Assembly: GCF_009753715.1 (NCBI RefSeq)
Contig: NZ_WQMS01000007.1
Location: 134,001 to 198,000, forward strand
Reading direction: 5' to 3'
Length of the DNA stretch: 64,000 bases
Source: Sphingomonas horti
GTDB taxonomy: Bacteria > Pseudomonadota > Alphaproteobacteria > Sphingomonadales > Sphingomonadaceae
This document shows positions 18,177 to 27,283 of the stretch, piece by piece. A program made the position numbers and the translations under genes. The notes under the pieces were generated by a model that made no database searches, was not told where the DNA came from, and was given only the letters and a program-made list of their open reading frames with translations. How positions within the stretch are numbered: position 1 is the first letter of the stretch; every line of letters begins with the position of its first letter.

Positions 18177-19469
18177 TCAGCGGCCCAGCGACAGGCTCAC
18201 GCCCAGCGTCGCCGTGGTATTGTTATAGCGGAACAGCGGGTTGTCCGCCTGCCGCCTTTGCTGACTGACTAACCCGTTCAGCCTTATCCGTCGATTAAGA
18301 TTATAGGCGAAGCCGCCATAGGCGCGGGTAAACTTGTCTTCGGTCAGGAATGCAGCCTGGTCCACGGTGGAGGCGCTTTGGCGATAATTGCGCTTCTGCT
18401 GCGACACGCCGAAATTCGCGCTCAGCCGGTCGTTGACTTTGTAGGTGCCGTTCAGCGCGTAAAGATTCGTCACTGAATAGGATGCGAAGACGGTATTCGA
18501 AAGCTGAGCGGAACGCGAAGCGACCAGGTCGAGGCTCATCCGATTTGTCGGGATGATATTGACCTGGAGAGAATAGGTCGTGCCGCGGAATTTCTGCGAG
18601 AAGATGTTCTTGGGATCGACCCAGCTGAAACCGAACGAGGCCGAGCCTGAGAGCCGCGTACCGATGCTGCGCTCGAACCGAGCCCCTGCCGAATAGCTGG
18701 TCACGCCATCGGCAGGGATGCCCGGGATCGTCGCAGGCAGGCCCAGCACATTGCGGTTCGGATATTCGCCCTTGCTGTAATTGCCGTAGATGGACACCCG
18801 GCCGAGCGACGGGCGCTGGTAGCCGATGCTGGCGTCGACCGTGTCCTGGTTGGAATCGTTGAACGCGTAGAAGGCAGAGCTGTTGCGGGTTTCGGAATGG
18901 GTGTAGCCAATGCTTGGCGAGATGCCGATCGCACCGGCGCATTGCCCCCGCACGCCAACCGACCTGAATTCCACGGTGTTGCCAAGACGGACAAGCGCGC
19001 CGTCCAAGACCGCGAAAACGTCCCCGGCATTGGATCGCGACCGCGTGTAGTTGAGGTCCGTTCCGGCCGTGCAGCTGTTCGTCACCTGGACATTGCCACC
19101 CATGCCGAGGCTGATATTGAGGCGGTTCAGCCGGCTGTTGCTGGCGTAGAGGTCGTACGCGACCGTTCCGCGCGCATAGACGGATTGGCGCCCGAACGGC
19201 AGGAACAGGTCCGTGCTGAGCGACGGCGAGAGCGAGAAATCGTCCTTTGACCGGTTGCCCAAGGCGCCGCGCTCGATCAGCGGATCGCTGAGGCCGAACA
19301 CGTTGCTGTCATAGCTTGCGTCCATGGCAGCGCGGATGGTGATGTGCCGCGTCGGGGTCGCAGGTCGCCCCGCGGAGCCCACGACCGGCGGCCTGGGAGC
19401 CGTGGTTTGCGCGATTGCTGCTTCTGCGCACCCGATCAGGAGCAGCGTCGCCCAGCCGTTCTTGTTCAA
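18177..19469 (-). CDS. Outer-membrane beta-barrel protein of the exopolysaccharide operon
   Basis: 430 aa with a signal peptide (MNKNGWATLLLIGCAEAAIAQ). The mature part has alternating aromatic/polar strands and many Tyr/Ser/Asn residues in the style of a porin-like barrel, such as SASFGFSWVDPKN and GGFAYNLNRRIRLNG, and it ends LGVSLSLGR, a possible barrel C-terminal strand. Proteins of this type are encoded first in sphingomonad exopolysaccharide operons and probably assist passage through the outer membrane. First gene of the minus-strand unit; the 272-nt gap upstream to 19742 is a divergent promoter region. Confidence 0.82.
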   Translation of the reverse strand: MNKNGWATLLLIGCAEAAIAQTTAPRPPVVGSAGRPATPTRHITIRAAMDASYDSNVFGLSDPLIERGALGNRSKDDFSLSPSLSTDLFLPFGRQSVYARGTVAYDLYASNSRLNRLNISLGMGGNVQVTNSCTAGTDLNYTRSRSNAGDVFAVLDGALVRLGNTVEFRSVGVRGQCAGAIGISPSIGYTHSETRNSSAFYAFNDSNQDTVDASIGYQRPSLGRVSIYGNYSKGEYPNRNVLGLPATIPGIPADGVTSYSAGARFERSIGTRLSGSASFGFSWVDPKNIFSQKFRGTTYSLQVNIIPTNRMSLDLVASRSAQLSNTVFASYSVTNLYALNGTYKVNDRLSANFGVSQQKRNYRQSASTVDQAAFLTEDKFTRAYGGFAYNLNRRIRLNGLVSQQRRQADNPLFRYNNTTATLGVSLSLGR

Positions 19470-19741
19470 ACCCTTTTCCCTCTCGTTCTGCGCTTCGAGA
19501 CTCGGTTTGGAGCTCTCGGCTATCCCCCGGCTGGCGCAGCCGCAATGTTTCCCCCTGAACGCACGAGCGGATTATCGGTGCCTGTGGCGATTCAGCGACA
19601 CTGTTCTGCTAAGTACGAAGCCGTTTATATCATCTAAACCTTGTCGGGCGCAGGTGTCTGCGCCGAAAAGACGGACAGCGGACGCTTTGTCATCGGCGCC
19701 GTTCGATGTTAGCGGAGCGGCTTGTTCGCACGGGTGGTGGC

Positions 19742-20008
19742 ATGCAGACGATTTATGATTGGGTGACGGTCGCGATTTTTGCCGGGCTGATCGTCGTTTT
19801 CCTGCAACGCTCGGTCGGAGAAGGCGAGCCGCAGGATTCGATCCTGAGCTATCTGCCGCCGGCGATCGGGTGCGCGGTCTCGAACTGGTTCGGCAACAAG
19901 GGGGTCGAAGAAGGCGACATGGTCTATCAGGCCATTGCGGCGTTGGGCATCCTGGCCGTGCTGGCCTACACCTACTACGTCATCAAGCCGTTCCAGAAGC
20001 ACGGGTGA
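19742..20008 (+). CDS. Small membrane protein, probable XrtV-system accessory protein
   Basis: 88 aa with two membrane helices: DWVTVAIFAGLIVVFLQRS near the N-terminus and AIAALGILAVLAYTYYVI near the C-terminus. A conserved-looking centre (YLPPAIGCAVSNWFGN) lies between. Small proteins of this shape accompany exosortase V in sphingomonads, and it sits divergent from the operon that carries the exosortase. ATG 19742 was preferred because a longer upstream frame adds a basic, unrelated stretch. The family assignment is from recall and context. Confidence 0.72.
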   Translation: MQTIYDWVTVAIFAGLIVVFLQRSVGEGEPQDSILSYLPPAIGCAVSNWFGNKGVEEGDMVYQAIAALGILAVLAYTYYVIKPFQKHG

Positions 20009-20049
20009 GGGCGGCGCGGCGCCGTTCGGAAAAGTTGTGAGGTTGGACA

Positions 20050-21453
20050 GTGGCGTTTTGGAACAGGATTTTCGGCTGGTTCCGCGGCAGGCCATCCGCG
20101 GCGGAGCAGAGCCGTCCGAGCCGGGCAGACCTGCTTGAGCGGCGGCGCGCGCGCCAGGCGGCGCTCGACGCCACGCGCGAGGCTGAGGAAGCACCGGCCG
20201 CGCGTTCTGACTTTCCCGCGTTCCGCTCCTCCGCGATCGACCGTACCGCCGCCAGAGGCGAAGCATCGCGCCTGACCAAGGCGCGCATGACGCTGCGCGA
20301 CGTCTTCACGCCGGCGCAGCCGGTGACGGAGCGCAGCAAATTCGCCGGCCGCCTGGGCGTGCTCGCGCGCCTGATCGAAATCCTCGAGGAACAGCGCAGC
20401 CATGTCGTCATCTATGGCGAACGCGGCATCGGCAAGACCTCGCTGGTCCACATCCTCGCCGACATCGCCCGCGAGTCACGCTACAATGTCGTCTATGCCT
20501 CCTGCGGCGCCTTCTCCAATTTCGAGGACATCTTCCGAGCGGTGCTTCGCGACATCCCGCAGCTCTACCTGCGCGACATCGATCCGACCGCGGTCGGCGA
20601 GCACCAGGGCACGCTCGCCGACCGGCTGCCCGACAGCTTCGACGCGCGCCAGCTGGGCGAGCTGCTGGCGCAGGTGACGGGCACCCGCGTCATCATCGTG
20701 CTCGACGAATATGACCGCGCCGAAAGCGACCAGTTCCGGCAGAGCGTGGCCGAGCTGATCAAGAACCTGTCGGACCGCGCCGCGCGTGTGCAGTTGGTGC
20801 TGGCCGGCGTCGCGTCCAACCTGCAGCAGCTGATCGGCTATATTCCCTCGATCCGGCGCAACATCATCGGCTTGCCGATGCCGCGCCTGTCGAGCGACGA
20901 AGTGCGTGCGCTGATCCGCATCGGCGAGAAGACAGCCGGCGTCGAGTTCGACGAAGATGCGGCAAAGGCGATCGAGCAGCTCTCCAACGGCTCGCCCTAT
21001 CTGGTGCGGCTGGTCAGCCATCACAGCTCGATGATCGCGCTCGACGCGGAGCGGCTGCGCATCGAGTTGGGCGACGTCTGGGGCGCGCTCGACAAGGTCG
21101 TCGAGGAAGCGGCGGGCCGGATCGATCCGCGCCTGATCGCGGCCGTCGAGCCCTATCTGGATCTCCAGCACGGGCCGATGGTCTATGCGGCGGCACGCGC
21201 GGCGAGCACGCCGGACGGCTGGTTCACGCCCGAGGATGCGATCTCGCTGTGCGAGAATTGCCCGCCTGACCGCATGATCAAGGACCTGAACGAGCTGACC
21301 CTGGCCGGCGTGCTGGAGCGTGCCGCCGACGGCGAAGCCGCACGCTACCGGTTTCGCGAGGAACCGCTGCCGACCTATCTGTGGATGCGGGTGGCACGCG
21401 ACCGGCTCGACGCCAGCCCGATCAGCGCGACCAGTCGCTCAGTCGCGTCCTGA
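20050..21453 (+). CDS. AAA/STAND-type ATPase of the exopolysaccharide locus
   Basis: 467 aa from a GTG. An amphipathic or weakly membrane-binding N-terminus (MAFWNRIFGWFRGR) is followed by a basic/Ala-rich region to about 75, then a P-loop domain: Walker A GERGIGKTSL at about 120 and Walker B VIIVLDEYD at about 220, with the motif SNGSPYLVRLVSHH typical of archaeal-type/STAND ATPases. Its function is not known; the place 41 nt after the small accessory gene suggests a co-transcribed helper, possibly an assembly or regulatory ATPase. Its last 32 nt overlap the convergent glycosyltransferase gene. Confidence 0.8.
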   Translation: MAFWNRIFGWFRGRPSAAEQSRPSRADLLERRRARQAALDATREAEEAPAARSDFPAFRSSAIDRTAARGEASRLTKARMTLRDVFTPAQPVTERSKFAGRLGVLARLIEILEEQRSHVVIYGERGIGKTSLVHILADIARESRYNVVYASCGAFSNFEDIFRAVLRDIPQLYLRDIDPTAVGEHQGTLADRLPDSFDARQLGELLAQVTGTRVIIVLDEYDRAESDQFRQSVAELIKNLSDRAARVQLVLAGVASNLQQLIGYIPSIRRNIIGLPMPRLSSDEVRALIRIGEKTAGVEFDEDAAKAIEQLSNGSPYLVRLVSHHSSMIALDAERLRIELGDVWGALDKVVEEAAGRIDPRLIAAVEPYLDLQHGPMVYAAARAASTPDGWFTPEDAISLCENCPPDRMIKDLNELTLAGVLERAADGEAARYRFREEPLPTYLWMRVARDRLDASPISATSRSVAS

Positions 21454-22435
21454 GATAGTCGATCAGCGCCTGCGGGTCGGTGGTCGCCATCACCGGAGCG
21501 CGCGCGCGGGCGCGCTCGATGCAGGCGCCCAGGTCGTCGGTCTCCAGCGCAACCTCGACCAGTCCGCGCGCGGCGAATGCGGCGGTGATCTCCTCCTGAT
21601 GGTCGTCATAATGCTCGCCGAGCGAGAACCGTCGCGGCATCGCCACCGTGCGGCAGCCGGCGCGGAGCGCGGTGATCAGCGATCCGGTGCCGCCGTGGCA
21701 GACGACGAAGGCGGCATCGCGCAGGATTGCCTGCACCTCGTCGAACGGAATCGCCTGTCGCACCTCGACGCCTTCGGGCACGTCGCGCGGCGGACCGACA
21801 TCGCCGATCTGCAGGATCACGCGCTCGGGAAGCCGGCCGCTTGCCTTCAGCTCGAGGACGGTGTCGACGAGCCGCGGAAAACCCAGCGTGGCGCCGACCG
21901 TCGCGAAGAACAACGGCTTCTTGGGCGGCGGCGTGCCGTCAATGATTTTGAGCGGATCGAACAGCTTCGCTTCCGGCCAATGCTGCTTCAGCGCGGCCGA
22001 CTGCACGATCGTTTCGGTCGCGAACGGCTTCAGGCCGCGCGCGAATTTGGACGGCGCATCGAAGCGGGCGAAGGAATCGATCAGCACCACCTTGGCGCCC
22101 AGCGCCCGCGCGCTCATCGCGGTCCAATAGACCGCGCCCGCCCCGGTGGTGATCACGACGTCCGGCCGCTCCTGCCGCACGATCCGCAACGACTGGACGA
22201 GATTGGCGGCCGCGCCCTTCAGCATCGCGGCCGTGCGTCCCAGCCGCGCCTGCCCCAGCGCATAATGGGAAACAAACCGGACGGGATGGTCCCTGGCCAG
22301 GCTGCGGCCGAGCGCGGTGTCTTCGGTAACGAAGAAATAGTCCTCGGATTCCCAGAGCGGCTGCAAGTCCAACAACTGACGGATATGACCGCCCCCCGAT
22401 GCCGCCAGGCACAATTTCAGTCGTTTCCGCGTCAC
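21422..22435 (-). CDS. PssD/PssE (Alg14/Alg13)-type glycosyltransferase fusion
   Basis: 337 aa. The N-terminal half is Alg14/PssD-like (LCLAASGGGHIRQLLDL, VITTGAGAVYWT) and the C-terminal half Alg13/PssE-like (PLFFATVGATLGFPRL, VVCHGGTGSLITALRAG, PRRFSLGEHYDDHQ). In rhizobia the two halves are separate proteins and act as a glucuronosyl transferase; fused versions such as GelK/SpsK in sphingan loci transfer glucuronic acid to lipid-linked glucose. A glucuronosyl transferase role is therefore the best guess. It overlaps the ATPase gene tail to tail. Confidence 0.85.
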   Translation of the reverse strand: MTRKRLKLCLAASGGGHIRQLLDLQPLWESEDYFFVTEDTALGRSLARDHPVRFVSHYALGQARLGRTAAMLKGAAANLVQSLRIVRQERPDVVITTGAGAVYWTAMSARALGAKVVLIDSFARFDAPSKFARGLKPFATETIVQSAALKQHWPEAKLFDPLKIIDGTPPPKKPLFFATVGATLGFPRLVDTVLELKASGRLPERVILQIGDVGPPRDVPEGVEVRQAIPFDEVQAILRDAAFVVCHGGTGSLITALRAGCRTVAMPRRFSLGEHYDDHQEEITAAFAARGLVEVALETDDLGACIERARARAPVMATTDPQALIDYLRTRLSDWSR

Positions 22436-22559
22436 GCCGCCTCCGAAAACTAGTTACCGGCCCCGTCCTAGCGACATTTTCGGTTCCGCGCGCCCAATTG
22501 CCTGCTAAGAACGCACCGCAACGGAACGACCGCCCGGGGGCGGCGCGTGGGAGTGAATT

Positions 22560-23432
22560 ATGACGAGGAAAGTTTCGGCGGCGTTGCTGCTGGGGACCGC
22601 GCTGCTGCTTGCCGGATGCGGCAAAAAGGGCGAGGGGGAGCTGGAGAAGGGCCAGGTCGTCGCGACCGTCGACGGCAAGGACATCACCATCCACGAGCTG
22701 AACGCGGAGCTTCAGGGCGCGCAGATTCCGCCGAACATTTCGCCCGAGCAGAAGAAGCAGCTCGAGCAGGCGGCGCTGCAGCAGGTCGTCAACCGCCGCA
22801 TCCTCTCCGACATCGCGCGCGAGCGCGGTCTCGACAAGACCCCGATGTTCCTGCTCCAGGAGCGCCGCGCGGAAGAGAATATCCTCGTCCAGATGCTGCA
22901 GCGCCAGATGAGCGGCGCGATCAAGCAGCCGACCCAGACCGAGATCGACACCTTCATCGCGCAGAATCCGGACCTGTTCGCCGAGCGGAAGATCTTCACG
23001 ATCGACCAGATCCAGTTCCAGGCGCCGCGCGACCCGGCCGTGCTGCGCAAATACCAGCCGCTGACCACGATGGACCAGGTCGAGGCCATGCTGAAGCAGG
23101 ACGGGCTGGAATATAAGCGCGCGCCCAGCAAGCTCGACGTTGCGACCGCCAACCCGCAGCTGGTCGAGCAGGTGCTGAAGATGCCGAAGGACGACATCTT
23201 CCTGATCCCGGCCGGCCGCGTGATGGTCGCCAACAAGATCACCGGCACCGAGGTCCAGCCGCTGACCGGCGACCAGGCCAATCAGCTGGCGACGGCGATG
23301 CTTCAGCAGCGCAAGTTCCAGGACCTGCTGAAGCGGGATCTCGAGCCCAAGGTGAAGAAGGCCGAGAGCGAAGTGAAATATCAGGCCGGCTTCGGGCCGG
23401 CCAAGAAGCCCGCGGCCCCGGTCGAGAAGTAG
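22560..23432 (+). CDS. EpsD-type peptidyl-prolyl isomerase lipoprotein
   Basis: 290 aa lipoprotein: MTRKVSAALLLGTALLLAGC has a clear lipobox (LAGC). The body is a SurA/PrsA-like N-terminal helical domain (VVATVDGKDITIHELNAEL, QQVVNRRILSDIARERGLD) followed by a parvulin-like region that looks poorly conserved, so isomerase activity is uncertain. EpsD-type proteins occur in exosortase-linked exopolysaccharide loci and probably chaperone outer-membrane parts of the machinery. Divergent from the glycosyltransferase at 21422-22435. Confidence 0.82.
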   Translation: MTRKVSAALLLGTALLLAGCGKKGEGELEKGQVVATVDGKDITIHELNAELQGAQIPPNISPEQKKQLEQAALQQVVNRRILSDIARERGLDKTPMFLLQERRAEENILVQMLQRQMSGAIKQPTQTEIDTFIAQNPDLFAERKIFTIDQIQFQAPRDPAVLRKYQPLTTMDQVEAMLKQDGLEYKRAPSKLDVATANPQLVEQVLKMPKDDIFLIPAGRVMVANKITGTEVQPLTGDQANQLATAMLQQRKFQDLLKRDLEPKVKKAESEVKYQAGFGPAKKPAAPVEK

Positions 23433-23444
23433 GGGCACCGTTTC

Positions 23445-23485
23445 TTTCGGGCGAAGCCGGACCGAGCTTCCGGCTTCGCCCGAAA
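23445..23485. terminator. Bidirectional hairpin terminator
   Basis: A perfect 17-bp inverted repeat (TTTCGGGCGAAGCCGGA and its complement, 7-nt loop) lies between the convergent EpsD-type gene and the GT2 gene, with A/T bases at both ends of the stem. It can end transcription from both sides. Confidence 0.85.
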
Positions 23486-23500
23486 TCTATCCGGCCCGCC

Positions 23501-24409
23501 TCATCCGCCGTACGGCCGGTGCTGCCAGAGCCTCCACCAGAGCAATTTGCCCAAGCCGCCGCTCGCGCGCACAGCAGCACCGCGCCAGCCCGGCTTGCCG
23601 ATCGCCCTCAGCGCCAGCGCCTTGCCGCCATGCAGCGCCACCTGCGCGGCGCCGACGCCCATCCAGAGCCCCGCCTTGGCCCAGCCCCTGGCGCCGCCGG
23701 CGCCGCGCATCATCACGATCCGCTGCTGGCCATGGCGGAATTTGCGCTCGCGGACATAGTCGAGCGTCGAACGGTCGGGCGGGATCTGCTCCTCGACCAC
23801 GGCCGCCGGGTTCCAGTGAATGGGGATGCCGCGCTCGACCAGCGAGCGGACCAGCCACACATCCTCGCCGCCGGTGCCGTTCAGATGCGCCGAGAAGGGG
23901 TCCGGACCGGTGAAGCAGGCCTGCTTGTCGAACAGCGAATTGCCGGTGCCGACATGAATCCACTTGTCCGAAACGTCGGCGTCCGCGGGCCGCGCCAGGT
24001 CCCGCGTGTAGAGGTCGTCGAGCAGCGCGCGCAGCCCCGGCGCCACCGGCCCCAGATAGCGCGGCACGACCATGCCGAAGCTCGCCGGCAGCCCCAGTCC
24101 GGCATGGCGCACCAGCGCCGCGATCCAGCCCGGCCGCGCGACTTCGTCGTCGTCGATGAAGCCCAGATAGCGTCCGGCCGAATCCGCCACCGCGCGGTTG
24201 CGCGCCTGAACGACGCCCGGCCGTGATTCGTGGGCATAACGCAGGCGCGGGTCGGCGTAGCCCTCGACCAACGCCCGCGCGCTCGCTGCCGGATCGTTGT
24301 CGATCACCAGCAGCTCGACGCTGTCCTCCAGCTGCGGCAGCAGCGAATCGAGGCATTCGGCCAGCATCTCCGGCCGCCGGAAGGTCGGGATCGCAACCGT
24401 CAGCAGCAT
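23501..24409 (-). CDS. Family 2 glycosyltransferase
   Basis: 302 aa. GT-A fold: LLTVAIPTFRRPEML, LLVIDNDP, the metal site GFIDDDEVARPGW, and an acceptor-side region GTGGEDVWLVRSL. The C-terminal portion (after about 230) has hydrophobic stretches but no clear membrane helices. It probably adds one sugar to the lipid-linked repeat unit. The ATG at 24409 overlaps the stop of the acetyltransferase gene (TGATG), so the longer frame upstream is not used. Confidence 0.9.
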   Translation of the reverse strand: MLLTVAIPTFRRPEMLAECLDSLLPQLEDSVELLVIDNDPAASARALVEGYADPRLRYAHESRPGVVQARNRAVADSAGRYLGFIDDDEVARPGWIAALVRHAGLGLPASFGMVVPRYLGPVAPGLRALLDDLYTRDLARPADADVSDKWIHVGTGNSLFDKQACFTGPDPFSAHLNGTGGEDVWLVRSLVERGIPIHWNPAAVVEEQIPPDRSTLDYVRERKFRHGQQRIVMMRGAGGARGWAKAGLWMGVGAAQVALHGGKALALRAIGKPGWRGAAVRASGGLGKLLWWRLWQHRPYGG

Positions 24410-25014
24410 CAGATCTCGCCGGCTTCGACCGCCGCGATGAAGCGCTCGATGTCGGGGCTCTGCATCAGGCCCGCGGCGCGCCGGATGCGCTCGTCCGGCC
24501 AGTCCCACCAGCGGATCGCAAGCAGCTTGCCGACGATTTCCGGCGCGAAGCGCTGGCGGACGTTGCGTGCCGGATTGCCGACCGCGATCGTATAGGCGGG
24601 CACGTCGCGCGCGATCACGGAGCCGGCGCCGATCACGGCGCCGTCTCCGATCGTCACGCCCGACATGATCATCGCGCCGCGGCCGATCCATACGTCGTTG
24701 CCGATCACCACGTCGCCGCGGCTGGCCGGCTGCTCGGGATGGTCGTGCTCGCGCCACATCGCGCCGAACGGATAGGTCGACACCCATTCCGGGTGATGGT
24801 TGCCGCCCAGGAAGATGCCGACGTCGGACGCGATCGAGGTGAACGCGCCGATCTTCAGCCGCGCATCGTGCGGATAGCGGAAGATGCGGGGCACGCCGTA
24901 GGTGCCGCGGCCGATCTCATAGTCCGGATAGGCCTCGGCGGTGTAGTTGAGCGGCGGCTCGGTGCCGCGCAGCCGGGACAGGCGCAGCCGGATCGCCCGT
25001 TCGAGCCGGTTCAC
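24409..25014 (-). CDS. Hexapeptide-repeat acetyltransferase (CatB/LbH type)
   Basis: 201 aa from a GTG that follows GGAAGG; the ORF extends further upstream but codes an Arg/Gly-rich stretch unlike protein. Left-handed beta-helix hexapeptides are visible at about 65-155 (VVIGNDVWIGRGAMIMSG, VTIGDGAVIGAGSVI), with the active-site His region GGNHHPEWVSTYPF. It belongs to the xenobiotic/sugar O-acetyltransferase group and likely acetylates the exopolysaccharide or its precursor. Forms a two-gene minus-strand unit with the GT2. Confidence 0.88.
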   Translation of the reverse strand: MNRLERAIRLRLSRLRGTEPPLNYTAEAYPDYEIGRGTYGVPRIFRYPHDARLKIGAFTSIASDVGIFLGGNHHPEWVSTYPFGAMWREHDHPEQPASRGDVVIGNDVWIGRGAMIMSGVTIGDGAVIGAGSVIARDVPAYTIAVGNPARNVRQRFAPEIVGKLLAIRWWDWPDERIRRAAGLMQSPDIERFIAAVEAGEI

Positions 25015-25221
25015 CGGGCCCGCCCTTCCGCGCCATTGCCATGGCCGGCCTTCACCACAGCCACCGCGCACGCGGCGTCGCGTTCCCGGACGATAAAGAC
25101 AACACGATCGATCACCCGCACCCCCTAGAGTTCCCTTCTTATGCAGAGCCTGCGCCAAATGTCAGCGGGGTTCGTAAAATCTAAACGCAGATTGCAATTT
25201 TGAATTAACACAAGCTAAGGA

Positions 25222-25240
25222 GTCCCCGTAACGGGGGGAC
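25222..25240 (+). promoter_or_regulatory. Hairpin at the ribosome-binding site of the SGNH esterase gene
   Basis: GTCCCC (25222-25227) pairs with GGGGAC (25235-25240), ending two bases before the ATG at 25243. A good Shine-Dalgarno (AAGGAG, 25217-25222) lies upstream of the stem and the alternative G-run lies inside it, so the fold could control translation. Seen in sequence; the regulatory role is inference. Confidence 0.45.
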
Positions 25241-25242
25241 AG

Positions 25243-26136
25243 ATGAGATTCAAAGTTGGGGGCGGCGCGGGCTGGCGCGCAACCCTTTCGAAATCATTGA
25301 CGTTCATACTTGCCACTACGGCGGCGGCCTTCGCGGGAGATCGGTACCATATCGCGCAGAAGGCGATGGCCCGCCTTCCTATTGGCGAGTTCGCAGAAAT
25401 CGCGAAGGACGAGCGAGCCGCGGCTCGCGATGATTTTCAAGATTCCGCTCGCGTTGTCCCGTGCCCGAATCAGACGTCCCGGACGATGGTCGTGGCCCTC
25501 CTCGGTCAATCGAACGCAGCGAACTATGCCGAACACAGGTCCGCTGCGGTTGATCCGCGAATCTCGGTCTTCTACCATGGCAAGTGCTACGAGGCTCGCG
25601 ACCCGCTGCTAGGAGCTACCGGCTTTCGAGGATCCGTTTGGCCTACGTTCGCCAAAACAATAGTGAAATCCGGAAAATTTGACCAAGTCGTGTTAGTCCC
25701 GGCAGCTATAGGCGGCACTCCGTTGGTCAGTTGGGCTCCGGGGGGCATATATTGGGACCGAGTCGTAAGCCGGATATCAGGTTTGCGGCGAGCTGGCCTA
25801 AAGGTAACCCACTTCCTTATAGGACAGGGCGAACGAGAGGCTAATAGCGGCGAGGATGGCGTCGTGTACAAGCAGCATGCGGTCAGGCTCTTGCTCGCGC
25901 TCAGAGCGACGGGGGCGGAAGTCTATTTTGCCACCACCGGACAGTGCAGCGGAGCTCAGAACAATCGGATCAGATTCGCGCAAGAAAGCGCTCGCTTGGA
26001 GACGGGCACATTTGCAGGCCCAGACATGGACTTGGTTGGTCCTGAACACCGGGTTCGAGGGTGCCACCTCGATGATTTCGGCACACGGATGGTCGCGTTA
26101 GGCTGGGCCAACGCGGTTATCAATCCGTCGGGCTAG
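25243..26136 (+). CDS. SGNH/sialate O-acetylesterase-like protein
   Basis: 297 aa with an N-terminal hydrophobic segment (SLTFILATTAAAFAG), so it is probably exported. SASA-type SGNH hydrolase motifs: LLGQSNAANYAEH holds the nucleophile Ser, FLIGQGEREA the oxyanion block, and GCHLDDFGTRM the Asp/His region. It may remove acetyl groups from a glycan, which fits its place beside an acetyltransferase. Its base composition is clearly poorer in G+C than the neighbours, a sign of transfer. It likely forms a two-gene unit with the next gene, 11 nt away. Confidence 0.82.
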   Translation: MRFKVGGGAGWRATLSKSLTFILATTAAAFAGDRYHIAQKAMARLPIGEFAEIAKDERAAARDDFQDSARVVPCPNQTSRTMVVALLGQSNAANYAEHRSAAVDPRISVFYHGKCYEARDPLLGATGFRGSVWPTFAKTIVKSGKFDQVVLVPAAIGGTPLVSWAPGGIYWDRVVSRISGLRRAGLKVTHFLIGQGEREANSGEDGVVYKQHAVRLLLALRATGAEVYFATTGQCSGAQNNRIRFAQESARLETGTFAGPDMDLVGPEHRVRGCHLDDFGTRMVALGWANAVINPSG

Positions 26137-26147
26137 AAGCTCAAGCC

Positions 26148-27224
26148 GTGTCCATATCAACCAGATTGTCTGCAGCCCTATGCTTATTGGGTCTGGTCCT
26201 TTCTAGCTCGTCTGTCGCTGCCACCAAACCACTGCCTGTTTCGCAATCGGAATGGCTCTCAATGCTCGCCGCCGCAAATGCGGGTGGAGTAATCGAGCTT
26301 GATAAGAGGCCGGTCGCTTTCGTGAGGCACAAGTTTCGGCCGGCGGGTCACGTTGTCATTCGAGGCGGGGTGTTTGGTCCGATCATCTTGGACCAATGGT
26401 CGAATGTCACATTTGAGGGGTCTAGGTTCAAAGCGCCTGTTGGCGCCCCCGCTCATCAGGCTCTTGTCGACGCGTTCCAACCCCAAAATCTGGAACTTAG
26501 TAACTGCTATTTTGTCGGGTACGAGGGGGAGGGGGGAGAGCTTCGAACGAGAGGGCTTCTGATACGAGGTGGGCTGAACATATCGGTTCGCCATTCTACG
26601 TTTGAAATCATGGCAGGCTCAAACAGCTTCATTCTCTCTAATGGCGTACAATTTATTGCAAACAGAATGACGAGGGTTCGGGAGGGCGTTCAATTTAAGG
26701 GCGGAGGCAATATTCTAATTGAGAGCAACCGATTCGATAATTTTCAGCCATTTTTAGGCGACCACCCGGACGCGATCCAATTTTTCACAGCAGGCTTAAC
26801 GAATCCAACCGACTTGGCCTCCCATGATGTTCTCATTTCCGGCAATCTGATTATTGCTGCCGACCAATCTCAAGGAATCTTCCTGGCTGACCAAAATAGT
26901 CTCCAATCCTCGGGACGTGGATACAAAAGGATAGCAATTCGCAGAAATATAATTGTCGGAGCCGTATGGCATGGCATTACGGCTGCGCCCGTCGACAGCT
27001 TAACTATAGTCGGAAATCGAGCGATCAGACAATCCGGCCGGGATGTGCGTGGGAATCGTATCACTGCGGCTGGTCGCGAAGTCATTCTTGAGGACAATGA
27101 AGCGAGCGAGTTCAAGATTGCGCAATCGGTTCGCAACCACGGCAACCGCACGCTCGGCCCCCTATCAGCACAGCGCATCAACGCGGTCATCGCTGAGTGG
27201 ACACAGGCGAACCACGTGCAATAA
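26148..27224 (+). CDS. Right-handed parallel beta-helix protein B (exported)
   Basis: 358 aa from a GTG, with signal peptide MSISTRLSAALCLLGLVLSSS. Beta-helix coils fill most of the protein (ILIESNRFDNF, VLISGNLII, LTIVGNRAIRQS). The block GDHPDAIQFF followed by QGIFLADQ matches GDHADAIQFW/QGIFLSDQ in protein A (10414-11736), so they are paralogues, but B has a signal peptide and lower GC. A lyase, epimerase or glycoside hydrolase acting on the polymer is plausible; no catalytic residues can be assigned by eye. Confidence 0.82.
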   Translation: MSISTRLSAALCLLGLVLSSSSVAATKPLPVSQSEWLSMLAAANAGGVIELDKRPVAFVRHKFRPAGHVVIRGGVFGPIILDQWSNVTFEGSRFKAPVGAPAHQALVDAFQPQNLELSNCYFVGYEGEGGELRTRGLLIRGGLNISVRHSTFEIMAGSNSFILSNGVQFIANRMTRVREGVQFKGGGNILIESNRFDNFQPFLGDHPDAIQFFTAGLTNPTDLASHDVLISGNLIIAADQSQGIFLADQNSLQSSGRGYKRIAIRRNIIVGAVWHGITAAPVDSLTIVGNRAIRQSGRDVRGNRITAAGREVILEDNEASEFKIAQSVRNHGNRTLGPLSAQRINAVIAEWTQANHVQ

Positions 27225-27283
27225 ATACGGCATGAGCGCGGCGAGTTGCACACTCGGCCCCTTTGGATCGGGAGTGTGAGTTA

